In this document: positions 46,622-59,151 of the stretch, piece after piece
How positions within the stretch are numbered: position 1 is the stretch's first letter
Layout: the number at the start of each line of letters is the position of its first letter
Assembly: GCF_029852145.1 (NCBI RefSeq)
Contig: NC_079975.1
Coordinates: 8,060,001-8,124,000 of the forward strand
Direction: 5' to 3'
DNA length: 64,000 nt
Source of the DNA: Microplitis mediator
Taxonomy: Eukaryota; Arthropoda; Insecta; Hymenoptera; Braconidae
Position numbers and translations under genes: made by a program
The notes under the pieces: model-generated
Told to the model about the DNA's origin: nothing
What the model saw: the letters and a program-made list of their open reading frames with translations, nothing else
The model's database searches: none

Positions 46622-47727
46622 CACGGGAAAAAATGCTGGAGTAGAATTTACCACACCAAACTAGTAAAAATTTTACTACACTTTGTGGTCGCCGCAATGA
46701 CAACTGTAGTAACATAAGCCACAGTGTGCGTGATATTTTACTACTATAGGAGTTCTGCTTACTACTGTAATGTGGTAAAACTTTGTAGTTTCCACAACTA
46801 TTCAATGTAGTATAAAATACTTATTTTGTGGTTTTGGGAACCACACAATTTTATATGAATTGGTATCTGTTACTATTTTTGGAGTATACAATACCAGATT
46901 ACTTGTACAATCTACTCCTAAATTTGTGATAATCAAAAGAAAACAAGAAAAAAAAATTTTTGGTAAATTTTTTAGGTGGGTCTTCTTGCCCCAGGTGGGC
47001 CGTCTTGCCCCGGTCTCCCCTAATACAAAAAAATTTGTTTTGTATTACCTGTCATTCTTCCCTTTGCTTACCTCACCTACAACTTCTTCTATAAAATTTT
47101 ATTTCTATGCTCTTATCAGTGAATCGTGATTTTAATGCAATTTTTTAAATCATTGCCTACTGAGTATTTGTTATTTATTGGAATTATAACTTTTAAAATG
47201 ATGTTTTTTATATTTTCTATTAATAAAAATTAATTCTTAATTATTCTAAGTTTATGCTTATACGAGAATTTATAGATTACAAATATGTTTTTAAAATTAT
47301 CCTTATCAGGTATTGATAAAAAGTAGGCTTTTGAAATTTAAGTCCTTATTATTTTAAGTTATTCATTAATAAATTCATTTTTATATCATTTTAATTTGGT
47401 ATACTGTAAGTCCGAAGAATCTAAGATTAATTTTTATATTTTTATAACGTTTTCAATATCATAAAAACTAATGATTGTTAACTAACAGATATTTAATTAA
47501 TACATTACGAATAAAATATATTCTACTATGTTGTGGAGTAAAAAGAACCACAGTGGTTATTTAATGCTAGTTCATATTACTACTTACTGTAGTTAATGGT
47601 ACTACAGGTTGTGTATCACAGTGTACTAGTAACTGTTACTAAACGTGTAGTTATCCTATATATTACTAGTCAGTGTAGTAGGTGGAACTCCATTTGTAGT
47701 ATAGTTAACTACACATTTTTTTCCGTG
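46622..47727. mobile_element. MITE, ends CACGGGAAAAAATG, CA target site
   Basis: Ends CACGGGAAAAAATGCTGGAG and ACACATTTTTTTCCGTG, CA on both sides. Terminal regions iterate TACTACAGTAGTA-like words. The interior includes GCCCCAGGTGGGCCGTCTTG, probably the remains of a GGGG-type insertion. Confidence 0.75.
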
Positions 47728-47872
47728 CACCAGTTTAAACCAGCAACCGCTAGATTTTCTAAATTTTTGTTGGGGTGAATCATCACTTTTGTAATATTTG
47801 AATAATTTAATTTCACTTTGATTCATTCATTCTTTTATATAATTAACATACTTTATTAACGACCCATACGAA

Positions 47873-47982
47873 AAAAATATATATCCTGGCAAATCTGGAA
47901 TATGTCGCATATATGCAACATATATATCTCATATATGCAGATTTGCCCGGATATATCCGGATATATATTTTTTTCGTATGGG
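47873..47982. mobile_element. Very short CCCATACG-ended MITE, GA target site
   Basis: 110 bases; CCCATACGAAAAAAATATAT / ATATATTTTTTTCGTATGGG with GA on both sides. The body has ATCCGGATAT and GCATATATGC words. Confidence 0.9.
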
Positions 47983-48204
47983 GAAATGCCAAAACAAAAA
48001 TTCTACTGTTTGAACTTAGCGCTTTGTAAAAATGATCGCTGTAGAGATTTGAAATATGAGAGATATTCTCATGTAGAGATGGAACGATGTGAAAATAATC
48101 TTCTGTTGAGTTGTTGCGATGTAAAAATTTATCTGTAGAGTTGATTCGTATAGGGAAAAACTTTGTGAAGTTTTATAATGTAGAGAAATTCTCTGTAGGG
48201 ATGC

Positions 48205-48512
48205 GACACACCCATAAAAACTATTAAAAATTTTTTTCTTCCATTGTATCCAATAATTATATAAAATGTAATTTTTCTTTATGTAAATTACTTACAAAAT
48301 AATTTAATATCCAGAAATTTGTTTTTCACCTTTTTTAAGGGGTACTTCATTTTACTCGCAAAAATTGAATTTTTGTTTATCGGCAACTGAAAATTTTTTT
48401 CTATTTACTTGGAATGTCATTCAAAAAAACCCAGACTTAGCGTATCTGAGTCTTCGAAAACTCGGTATTTCCTTAAGTACCCCGTTTTGCACTCCCCCCC
48501 CCCCCCGCTAAA
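48205..48512. mobile_element. Truncated GGGGCAAAACGGGG-family element
   Basis: Its right half matches 2540-2836, closing TTAAGTACCCCGTTTTGCAC and a C-run. The left half is missing. Confidence 0.65.
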
Positions 48513-49566
48513 TATATATATTTAAAATTCATGTATGAAAATTATTAAGACATAAATTACCAAGTCAAATGTCGAAGATGATGATTTTTATAATTTTTTA
48601 TCAACAAATCGATATCGCTATTAATTTTTATTTATTATTGCAAATTAAATGGAAATAATAAATTAAGTGGAATTCATTATATATTTTTATTATTAATTAA
48701 TATTATTATTATTAGATATAGTACATCGATGTTATTATTTCTACTGAGTGACAAAGTACATAAATATGATAAAAAAATTTTTGAATTCTCAGTTTGTTAT
48801 CAACAATATCCTTAGAGCAGATTATTATACCCGTTGTTAGATAAACGACCAGACAGTACATCAAAAAAATACGTGTTACCATTTAAACTTGAACGTGCGT
48901 GGAATCGATTCACTAATCCAGTGATATGCTTTTATCATGCAGTCAAGTATAGATGATTTATGTTCAAGATAACATAATATCGCCATCGATCGATCGCATT
49001 ACTATTTTATGGTAATTTTATGAAAAATTTGGTATTTACTAATATATCAAATATCACATTCATAAGTACTAAAATACATAAAATGACTTTATATTTAAGA
49101 CAAATCTAAAGCACGTGATAAAGAAACATTCAAATTTTTTAAATTATTGAAATTTTTTAATCTGCCAATTCATAAATTTGAAACCCCTTTAGAGAAACGT
49201 AAATTCTGATAAATTTTTTTGGTCCACTGATTAAAACTATTGTCGATTGATCTACATACTGGCCTATGGAAAATTTGAATGGTAATTAAATTAAAGCTCA
49301 GATAAATTATCTCAATATTAACATATGATATGATGTCGCTACTTGATTATCTACAGATGAACTTATACCCAGCGTTAAACCAGTTATTGGATATTCTTCG
49401 AGGTTGATAATAGCGTTTTCTTCATCGGCTATCGGTTACCATTTTAATCCTGATCTGAAATCCTGAAAAGCTTTTTTATCTTGTCTACCAACTTTATTTT
49501 TTGTAAAACTGTAATCTATACTAAATAAATATAAAATAGGACACAAACGATTATACAAAGGCAATA
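48513..49566. other. Intergenic, no gene recognised
   Basis: AT-rich, apparently unique sequence with no long ATG frame, splice pattern or repeat ends that I can support. Confidence 0.5.
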
Positions 49567-49568
49567 TA

Positions 49569-50337
49569 GGGGAGGGTGGGGCAGAGCGGCCCCCCTAAGC
49601 CAATTATTATTTTTTGTGGCTTTCAACCATATGATCACTTTACTTTTGTCCTATTTCGAACAAATTTATGGACATTTTGCCGAAATTCTGAAAAATATTT
49701 TTTTTTTTTTGTGGGGCAGAGCGGCCCCCCTTCAAAAAGTGATAAAAAAAAATTTTTTTTTCGTTTTTTTTTTTTTAAATTGTTTTCATCATTAAGAATG
49801 TATTTCTTACTCTTGACAACTATTTTTGGTTTTATATTACTCGAAAAAAATTTTTTAAAGCGTAAAAAATCGTTCACTCTCGATTACCTTAATTACTAAT
49901 TGTTATTTAATAAAAAAAAAAATATATTCTATAATTTTACTTTATTTCAAAAATTTATCAACTAAAAAAAAAAAATTAATTTTTATAAATTTTTAGTGAC
50001 CAAATTTGCCTCTTACATAAAGAAACGGCCGAAAAATATGAAAAAATAATTTTTTCGGAAGTTCCGGCTGGTCCATTTTGCCCCAGGTGTTATGCGTAGG
50101 GCTAGAAATGTGGAATTATAACAATTTTTTTTTAATTTGACGATAAAAATATGAAAAAATCACTTTTTCAAAATTTTGGGCTTGTCCATTTTGCCCCAAA
50201 TGCCATGCGTAGGGGTAAAAATGCGCAAACATATCGGATTTATAGTAATTAGTCGAAAAAAAAAAAAATTTTTTTTTAGTCAAAATTTCAGGGGGGGCCG
50301 CTCTGCCCCATGGGGGCCGCTTTGCCCCACCCTCCCC
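49569..50337. mobile_element. GGGGAGGGTGGGGCAGAGCGG element, copy 2
   Basis: Reverse-oriented sister of 32919-33668: ends GGGGAGGGTGGGGCAGAGCG and GCCCCACCCTCCCC, TA on both sides. Long Lys/Phe-rich frames inside are low-complexity artefacts. Confidence 0.9.
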
Positions 50338-50479
50338 TATATCTAAAAATTTTAGGAATGTAAGATAAGAAAATACTAGCATTTGATTATCATCTCAATT
50401 CTATAGAATGACTTTTGTTTTATGATAAAAACAATCAAAAATTTTTTTTGTCTTCTTGTGTATCCAATAATTATGTAAA

Positions 50480-51941
50480 CCTGCGTAAAAAAAATTTTGA
50501 TCAGTTATGAATTTCATTACCAAATTCAGATTGTGAAACAAATATGACTTTCATAATAAACTTGTGAGAAAATAATTATAATATTTTCTAATAAAATTAC
50601 AGAAAAAAAACAGTGAGCTGGATTTTATAATTTTCTGTTTTCATTTTAGAAAAAAATAAATGATTTTGTATCAGCATCTAATTGAGATTTGCGTAGACTT
50701 TGCTAGTGGTTAATTCAGTGTGGCTATTAAAAAACAAAAAATGAATTTACAGCAGAACAAACGGGAATAAATTTGAACCAATATCAAAAAAATTCATCAA
50801 ATTGGTAATTTTCATGAACTTATCTTTCTCTTCAGATGAACAATGAGTATTTTAAATAATTATTTTCTCTCGTCACGAGTTAAATAGAAGGACATTTTCA
50901 GATTTGTAATATGAATTTCTTAAATCGACAGTAATTCAGGAAGCGAAGAAAAGTAATGTATGATGAGTATGTTAGAATATTTTTACCAACATAGTTCAAG
51001 ATTCATATTGAACAAGTAATGAGATAAATATGAAATTGACTAAGTAATAATTTTTTTTTTTTCTTTCAACAATTATAAATTTTTTTTTTATTAATTTAAA
51101 TTACAATCTGTTATTAGATAACAATTAATAATTTGTATGATAAGTGTGTAGGGCAGGCATTAGCAGACAGTATCCACTATTTATTGAAAACGATTTTTGA
51201 GGTCAGTAGGCTTAAATCTTTTTAGCCTTCTGTTTATCGTGTTGTTAAGTAGTTCTGTTGCCATTGGGTTCAAGTGATTTTCTAATCTATGTTCATATCG
51301 TGTGCTTAGCTTCGTAATCTCTTCTTTGACAGTCGTTATGCCTAGGTCTCTGTGTATTATGGCGTTGCAGACAAACCAGGGAGCGTTCACTATATTCCTG
51401 ATAGACAATTATAAATGGCGAGGAATGGAACTTTCTGAAACTTCTATCTATTGTAATAATATATTAATTACGCTTTCAGTACTAATCTTTAAAAAAAATT
51501 AGAAATGATTGGGCTGAACATAGAGGATGTTTGTGATTAGTTTAGTTTAGTCTACTATTAATACAAAGTGAAATTCATATTGAACTAATAATATCTTGAT
51601 TAAAAAACTGCGATTTTCAAAAAATCATATCATGCCTTGGAAAGCATTAACGATTGTCACCAATTGATATCTTCTGAACGTGGTTTCAGTAGATCTTTAT
51701 AAAATAGAATATTTTGCTAAATTCATTCACGACGTAATAAATTTAGTTTAGTTTTCAGTTAAGAACGTACGTGATACGTGTTAAGTTAATCCATCCAGCT
51801 CACTGTTTTTTTTTTTTTATAAAATTTTTTTGGAGAATATTATAATTATTTTTTCACAAATTTATTATGAAAGTCATCTTTGTTTCACAATCTGAATTTT
51901 GTAATGAAATTCATAACTGATCAAAATTTTTTTTACACGGG
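50480..51941. mobile_element. CCCGTGTAAAA element with ~130-bp inverted ends
   Basis: The left arm CGTAAAAAAAATTTTGATCA.. and right arm TGATCAAAATTTTTTTTACA.. are complementary for about 130 bases, to GTGAGCTGG / CCAGCTCAC. AA on both flanks fits a 2-bp duplication. It carries a retrotransposon piece. Confidence 0.75.
51181..51405 (-). mobile_element. Jockey-type non-LTR retrotransposon, 3' end of pol only
   Basis: The frame encodes NAPWFVCNAIIHRDLGI near its start and NRRLKRFKPTDL near its end, typical of the region downstream of the reverse transcriptase domain in Jockey/jockey-like elements. No RT catalytic motif is present, so it is a 5'-truncated dead copy of about 75 codons. A short 3' tail leads to A-rich sequence (reverse of 51050-51100). 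It lies inside the inverted-repeat element. Confidence 0.8.
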
Positions 51942-52984
51942 AAAGTGTAATTTAATCAAATTCATTTAAAATACAGAAATTTTTGTTTCATTTTTTTTAG
52001 AGGGTATCCATTTTGCCTGCAAAAATGAAATATTTTTCTTTTAATGGCAACTGAAATTTTTTTTTCATTTACTTTAAATATCATTAAAAAAAAAAAAAGA
52101 TTAAACGTATTCGAGTCCCTGAAGTATTTTCTGAAGTACCCCGTTTTGGCTCCTCCCTCCCCTATATGTTATTAATTATAAAAGCATCAAGTGGCTGAAT
52201 TGATTTTTATTACGATTTAATTGATATTCAAAGCTGTGATATCATCCCTCATCAGCAATTAGTGAAATATTAATTGCAAGTAATAAAACTGCCGAAATAA
52301 TAAATGAAACAGTCATTACTCGGGATACTCAATAAATATATTATTGAATTCCTAATAAATTTTTTTCTATGAGTAAATTTATAAATAAATTTCATAAAAT
52401 ATCGTTTTCTAAAAATAGCAAACAAAGTGAATGACGTGTCTCGTGTCTTTTTAATGACTTGGACATTTCAACGCCTTACTGCATTCTAAAAAATTTAAAG
52501 AGTCAAGTCTATTTTTTCATCAGATTGGAATCAGACTCTATTTTTAATATAAAAAAAAATGTGTTTCTGTTTAAAAATGCTTAGTTGCGGTTTTTAAAAA
52601 ATAACGAGGTAAATTGGTCAGCCTGACCAATATGGACACTCAAGAATTTTTAGTAAAAAAAAATTTGATTCAAAAATTTACTATCTAATCTATTTTCTTG
52701 AAAACTGGCAATCAGAAATTGAAGTAAAATAGGCCAGGGGTAAATTTACTGACAACATTGTTTGCTTTAGAATTTGGTCTTTATTAAATAAAGCTTTGTT
52801 TAATAATTAAATTAATTAACCAACAACATTTCTGTCGTGACCCATTTTACTCCAGAGTCAGGTGAACTTGCGTTGAAATCGATCAATAGTAAAACTAAAT
52901 TAATCAAAATTTATGGAATCCTGTTCATGTATACATAATTTTCAAAAACTTCTTCGGATTTTGAATGGAAAGATGCTTTGAATA

Positions 52985-53632
52985 CCCTATCGAAAAATTC
53001 TCATAGAATCCTCTCAAATGCGACAAAAACCGCATAGAAACCAATACAGTCTATAGGATTCTACACGGTAAGAAATGCATGGCGTTCAACACCATGCTGG
53101 TATCGTCTCAAGACAGATACTAAAATAGTATGTGAAATATTCCAAGACAGTATTGTAACGAGTCCCAGAAGTATGGCGTTACTTACTATACTGTATAGTA
53201 CTGGAGCTATTGTATCGCTCACACGTATGCATATCAGGCACGGCGAAACAGCATGACCCTGAGACCCACACTGCAATGCCGAGGGCACAGTGCTACTAGT
53301 TTTTCCCGCCATAATCTTGGCGTGTCAATCAATGTATACTATCGTATTACTACCAAAACTATATAGATGTCGTTAGACTAGGTTTATCTGCCAGAAGCAT
53401 TGTGGATACGGCAATGCAGTATGGGCCTGACGGCCATACTGACATTCCGGCGTCCACGACAACTATTGCCAATGTTACTATTCCCGCAATTTTATAACCT
53501 ATAAAAATCTTCGATACCATACAGTATGGCGTTCACGCCCATACTGGTATAGTGATATCGGCAAATTATTTATTACCGTGTATGCGGTTTTTTTCGCATT
53601 TAAGTGAATTCTATGGGAATTGTTGGATAGGG
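52985..53632. mobile_element. CCCTATCG-ended MITE with nested copy, TA target site
   Basis: Ends CCCTATCGAAAAATTCTCAT / GGGAATTGTTGGATAGGG with TA on both sides; arms continue TGCGACAAAAACCGCATA. Interrupted by 53064-53580. Confidence 0.8.
53064..53580. mobile_element. MITE, ends CACGGTAAGAAAT, TA target site
   Basis: Sister of 4719-5237; ends CACGGTAAGAAATGCATGG / AAATTATTTATTACCGTG, flanked by TA. Confidence 0.85.
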
Positions 53633-54040
53633 TAAGGACCCTCAAACCTAGCTTTATTCTCCTTTCTTTTATTTGATAGCTATTATTTATTTGTACTATT
53701 CTCAAGTAAAAATATTTGGCCGAAAGCACAGCGAAAAATTTTTATTCGTATTAAATAATCAAAAAATTGAGCAGTATTTTGCCGACAATTCAATTGGCCT
53801 TTTTTGCGGCCACAGTATTTTTTTTCAAATGAAATTATGGGACTTGGAAAAATTGTATGCAACTCAAAATAAAACTTTTGGGTATTGATTAGGCGACAAC
53901 TATTAGACTTTTTAAATTATAGTTACTTAAGCGATATATATATATCGCTTCACTATATAAAGTTATAGGTAACATTAAGTGACCCTGTTATTGGCTTACG
54001 CTGTTGGGTCTTTGTATAAGAAATAAATTAATAATAAAAA

Positions 54041-54041
54041 C

Positions 54042-54112
<71 letters not shown>

Positions 54113-54198
54113 TAATGATAATAATAATAATAATAATAATACTTTTGTATATTGTGGCCCTTAGGGATCTCGATTCCAGGGTCGAAAAATCATTAATA

Positions 54199-54240
<42 letters not shown>

Positions 54241-54242
54241 TT
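54041..54242. repeat. (AAT)n microsatellites
   Basis: Two AAT tracts (about 54041-54140 and 54203-54242) separated by GTGGCCCTTAGGGATCTC-type unique sequence. Poly-Ile/Asn frames here are artefacts. A perfect AGCGATATATATATATCGCT palindrome is at about 53931. Confidence 0.9.
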
Positions 54243-55742
54243 TGTATAAGTACAATAATTTAGCACTTTAATCTATTTAAAAAAAAAATGAATTTTTTTT
54301 TTCTGCTAACAGATACTTTTTCTGTATTGTACAGCATTCATGTAATAGCATAATAGTTTTTCAGGAAAACTGTTAAATAATTCATCAGAGCTTATTTGGG
54401 TATGCAACAGTCTTAGGCAGTAGTAAATGCAACAGGATACTAAGAATGTAACATTCATAGACTTCTTGTCTGTGGCGTTAAAAAAAAACTATTTTTTTCA
54501 ACATAATCTCTAAATACCATTTCTCTACACCTCAATAATACGATAAATGAATAAAGAATATAAATGACATCAGCTTTAACTAATTAACTTTATTTTTATG
54601 ATATTAATGTAAAGACAATTACGACTACACTTTTCTTTGAAAAAACTCAGGCATTTAATCAATTTATCCGAATTATTATTGCCACTGATTAAATAATCAT
54701 AAAAAAATACTTTGTTTCGTTGAGGAAGACAATTAATAACGACGTGGTGACGTAATTAAATAAAAATTTATCATGAAATCAGTCTGGGAATTACAAATTC
54801 ATTTATCTAGTTGTTGTTAAGATCATATCCTAAGTTTAAAATTGAATGTGATACCGTGATACAAAAGATTTTTATCTAAGTATCATATCTTTAAATTTCG
54901 ATTATTTTTATTCCGTAGTTTCCGATAATACGAGATAAGTTTAATAGCCAGACAGAACAATATTTTTCCTGTATAATATATTTTTTTATGTCGAAGAATT
55001 TAAAGAGTAGATCTTATGTAAATTCGATAAACTTTATTGTGCTACTAAAACATTATATCTATCAGTAAAAAGTATATAAAATTAAAATTTTTATTATCCG
55101 ACCGTTTCTCATGAGTCTCATCCTGACTCAATATATTTTTTCATCAGCTTTTTTTTCCATGGGATCTAATAAAATAAAAAAAAAAAGTCCCAATGCAATT
55201 TATTTATTTTTCAATTTTTCAAACATTTCTCAACTTGAAAATTAATTACCATCCCCTGTTAATAAAAATTTATTCGAGAATCTCGACAAATTTATTTTTA
55301 AAAAATCGTTAGGAAAAGAAAAAAAAATTTCCAAGTAAAAAAAATTTTTTTTTTAAACTTTGAGACTTGAGGCATAAGTCTGCTAATAAAAAAATTTACG
55401 AGTAAATCAAAGAGAATGTTTAAAAGGGTGGGTTAGCGTGAAATACCTCACACTACCATGGCAACAAAACTTCCGATTTTTCTATGTCAATACCATTTTA
55501 AAATCGACTCATTCGTTTTATCACAACTAAAAAGATTATTTATTTTAAATCGATGGGCTTTTAAAGTACATTGTAAAAAATGTTTGGTCTCGGTTTAGTG
55601 TAAATGAATTGGTGTAAAAATTTTCGTGTGAAAATTGCACCAAATATCGTGGTAAATTCAGACGGTGTGAATTAAAAATTTTTACACCGTCAAGCGTGTA
55701 AATGAGTAATTTATGATAATTTCGCAGTAAAAAAAATAATCG
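54243..55742. other. Intergenic, no gene recognised
   Basis: Long AT-rich stretch with no ATG frame over 60 codons and no repeat ends that I can define. Confidence 0.5.
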
Positions 55743-55744
55743 TA

Positions 55745-56645
55745 CACTTAAAAAAACCGGGGTAAGTCCAAGCGGTGTAGGTGTTAAATTTCAACACCGG
55801 AAGCGGGGTTAAAACAACATCACCGCGGGTGTGAATATTCTTTATAGGTGTTAAAAAAATTTCCCGGTGTTAAAATATTTTTCGGTGTTGAAAATATTTT
55901 CCTTTGTGAATATTTTTACTTTCTCGATCACTACAGTTAAAGTGTTTTTATTAATTAATTAAATTATTGGTGATTGAAATGGTGGCAGTAAAATTGTGTA
56001 ATTTTTAAATAAATTGCGTATAACATAAATAATTATTCAAATAAGTACATAGCAAAATTGTAATTTCCTCCAGATAATATACTGTAAAAAGAGCGGTGTT
56101 AAAATGCAATGAAACCGGTGTAGGAGGCGTATTTTTTTCTAATTTTTTATTTTTTTTATTTATCAAAATTTCAATTTTTTATTAACAAAAAATATAAACA
56201 AAATAAAGAATCTTAGATTGTTGTTGATAACTCAATAACTATAAGCGATATCAAAAATCTAAAAAAAGATCTTTAAAGAGGAGGAAATTTCTGAAAAAAA
56301 GTCTCGACTCCCCGAACTCTAGCTCCATAAACAATAATTTTTATTTAATGTTGAAAATTGCATCCCGCGAGGCTGCTGTCTTACTCTAACCTCAAGACGC
56401 CAATGTGACAGCAGCCTCGCGGAATGCAATTTTCAACATTAAATAAAAATTATTGTTTATGGAGCTAGAGTTCGGGGAGTCGAGACTTTTTTTCAGAAAT
56501 TTCCTCCTCTTTAAAGATCTTTTTTTAGATTTTCGATATCGCTTATAGTTATTGAGTTATCAACAACAATCTAAGATTCTTTATTTTGTTTATATTTTTT
56601 GTTAATAAAAAATTGAAATTTTGATAAATAAAAAAAATAAAAAAC
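55745..56645. mobile_element. GGTGTTAAAA-family MITE, copy 4, disrupted
   Basis: Starts CACTTAAAAAAACCGGGGTA after TA; a second terminus-like CTGTAAAAAGAGCGGTGTTA lies at 56084. The sequence after GTAGGAGGCGTA is replaced by the long palindrome, and the true right end is not visible. Confidence 0.55.
56142..56644. repeat. Near-perfect 503-bp palindrome
   Basis: Arms 56142-56380 and 56407-56644 are reverse complements with about two mismatches in 238 bases, around a 26-base loop. The inner arm is GC-richer (CGCGAGGCTGCTGTC). No coding frame. The near-identity suggests recent origin or gene conversion. Confidence 0.9.
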
Positions 56646-57307
56646 ACATCTTGCTCAAAATTTGATTCCGCATCGAATGAGCTATCACTCATATTTTTGC
56701 CACAATGCTAAAGATTTTTTACAGCAAATTCACACAGGATTTTCACAAAAGTCTTCGTTACAATGTAACATAGTAATGGTTACCATTCTAGCATAGGAAT
56801 CAGAACTATTCTTTTCTCTTCGTGTAGATTACACCGTATTAAAATTACACGGATGAATAATTTACCACCAAAATTTTTGAAAGAGTATAATAACGTATTC
56901 TAAGACACATTGTTTGTAGTCACTATTCAAGCCCATCTATTTAATAATAAAAAAAAACACCCTTTGATGATACACTTGTTTTAGTCTGATATATATACTT
57001 ACTATGTTAACATATGTTAACATTTACTATGTCAACATATTTTCCCCTATGTACACTTCTAAACCAAGTGGGTCATCAATTGTGTCGAAATACATGAGAT
57101 TAAATAGTGACCCATTAATGTATCATTAAGTATGTAACTACCACTTAAGCCAACGTATTAAATTTTGAGAAAATTTCAATGGATATAGAATATTTGATTA
57201 AAAAGTTTCATCTAACATAATAGTCTTTTTGAAATATAAGAGATAACGATACGTTATAAAGACTTAAATTTTTATTTATTTAAATCTGAATAAAAAAATA
57301 TTAAACT
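56646..57307. other. Intergenic, no gene recognised
   Basis: AT-rich; contains GTTAACATATGTTAACATTT near 57004. No gene or clear element. Confidence 0.5.
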
Positions 57308-57308
57308 A

Positions 57309-57678
57309 GGGGATGGGCAAGCAAAGCTGGAACAGGCGGACAAAACGGACCACCCAAAATATTAACAAAAAATTTTTACATTGTTTGTGAAGGTCATTTA
57401 CGACTCTTATTATTATTTTTGTTAAATTTTGAGTGTTCCAAATGTTTTCTTGAAGAATAATTAAAAAAAATTTTTTTTTAATAATTTTTCTGTGGACTCA
57501 ATGCATTGTTGGCCACAAAAAACACATACGATGTCTTCTTCGCTACTTTTAAATTTTATATAAGTTATTTATCTTCAATAATTTTGTTTTTTTTCGGTAT
57601 CTTTGTTTACCAACAGTATACCTTTGTATACACGAAAATTCATTATTTACTTAGCGGTCCGTTTTTCCCGGCCTCTCC
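57309..57678. mobile_element. GGGGATGGG-ended element, TA target site
   Basis: Starts GGGGATGGGCAAGCAAAGC after TA and ends CCCGGCCTCTCC before TA; arms share GGACAAAACGGACC / GGTCCGTTTTTCCC. Confidence 0.7.
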
Positions 57679-58004
57679 TATATTCACATATGTGGATTTT
57701 ATATATCGCAAATTGTTTTGAAATAATATTAAGATACTTTAAAAGAAATCGTTAAACTTTTTCTCGCAGCAAATACGGTGAATAATAAATCCGATTTTTG
57801 TTGGCTTCGCTGAGGCATTTATTGAGTGAACAGAGCAGTAATAGTAGTAATGACATCGTTTTTTTTTTTTTTTTTTTCATCAATTGGGAATTCAAAAATA
57901 GTAATAACTGAAGAGTGCATATTGCCTTATGGAACGTACATTTGGAGTTTTAAAATCACTCTAAAAGGTTAAAATTGATGCTAAAGTTCAAACAATAAAA
58001 GTTA

Positions 58005-59149
58005 CATTGTAAAAAAAGCGGTGTTAAAATGAAATAACACTGGTGTAGGCGGTGTGATTTGGCGGTGTTAAGCTACTGATGCGTCATAGAAATAATTAGC
58101 AGGCAAATTTTTGTAGGTAATTGAATGTTCTACAAAAAAAATTTCTTATCATTTTTTGATAAATCTATTTGTTCAAAAGTTATTTAAGGTTGAAGTTGAA
58201 TTCATATTAAATTTTGAGATCTTTTCACTTTTTCGGCGAAACTATCAGACCTATTACAAAATATTATTGAACCTTTTTTGTAGACAATTTTATTTCCTAG
58301 AAATTATTTCAAATAAAGTTTTTTCAAATTCCGCATTATTTTCTAGTTATTTTCATTTCAATGTTAAGCTCATTAAAAAAAATAGTCTTCTGATCGATTT
58401 TAAGAGCTTGACATTAAAATGAAAATAACTAAAAAATAATGCGGAATTCGAAAAAACTTTATCGAAAAAAACTTTTAGGGAATAAAATTGTCTACAAAAA
58501 AGGTCCCATGATATTTTGTAATAGGTCTGATAGTTTCACCGGAAAAGTAAAAAGATCTCAAAATTTAATATGAATTCGACTTCAACCTTAAATAACTTTT
58601 GAACAAATAGATTTATCAAAAAATGATAAGAAACTTTTTTTTTAGAGCATTCAATTATCTCCAAAATATGCCTACCAATTATTCCTATGACGCATCGTTA
58701 GCTCATTCGTTAGTTAATGTTATTATTATGGAAAATAGAAAAGTGCAATGAGGAACCTTTTAATATTAATATTAAGGGCTCTGATTTCCACAGGCAACTT
58801 TTAAACCTGTTTCCGAGAAAAAAAAAAAATTTTGTCATTTTTTGGATCACCCTAATACGTAATGTATTTAAAAATTACACAATTTTACGCCCACCATATC
58901 AGTCACCAATAATTTAATTAATTAATAAAAACACTTTTTTACTGTAGTGATCGAGTACGTAGAAATATTCACAAAGGAAAATATTTTCAACACCAAAAAA
59001 TATTTTAACACCAGGAAATTTTTTTAACACCGGTAAAGAATATTTGCACCTTTGCCGGTGTTATTTTAAACACCACTTTCGCCGTTGAAATTTAATACCG
59101 AAAATTTCAACACCTACACCGCCTAGACTTACCCCATTTTTTTTTAGTG
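58005..59149. mobile_element. GGTGTTAAAA-family MITE, copy 5, with palindrome inside
   Basis: Ends CATTGTAAAAAAAGCGGTG / CTTACCCCATTTTTTTTTAGTG, TA on both sides. The central ACAATTTTACGCCCACCAT matches copy 2. The palindrome 58071-58703 plus about 150 bases of unknown sequence is inserted after GGCGGTGTTA. Confidence 0.8.
58071..58703. repeat. 633-bp imperfect palindrome
   Basis: Arms of about 300 bases (outer ends AGCTACTGATGCGTCATAG / CTATGACGCATCGTTAGCT; inner ends AATGTTAAGCTC / GAGCTTGACATT) around a loop of about 32 bases, with scattered mismatches. The 88-codon frame in the left arm is a by-product. Confidence 0.85.
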
Positions 59150-59151
59150 TA

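Larger units (their letters stand above)
50340..52170. mobile_element. GGGGCAAAACGGGG-family element split by a large insertion
   Basis: Left remnant includes TTTTATGATAAAAACAATCA and CCAATAATTATGTAAA; the right remnant resumes GTGTAATTTAATCAAATTC and closes AAGTACCCCGTTTTGGCTCC before CCCCTA. The 1.46-kb insertion is 50480-51941. Confidence 0.65.

Noticed and set aside
53988..54266. Poly-Ile/Leu/Asn frames over AAT tracts (also 63367-63636)
   Set aside because: Microsatellite translation, no start context or complexity.
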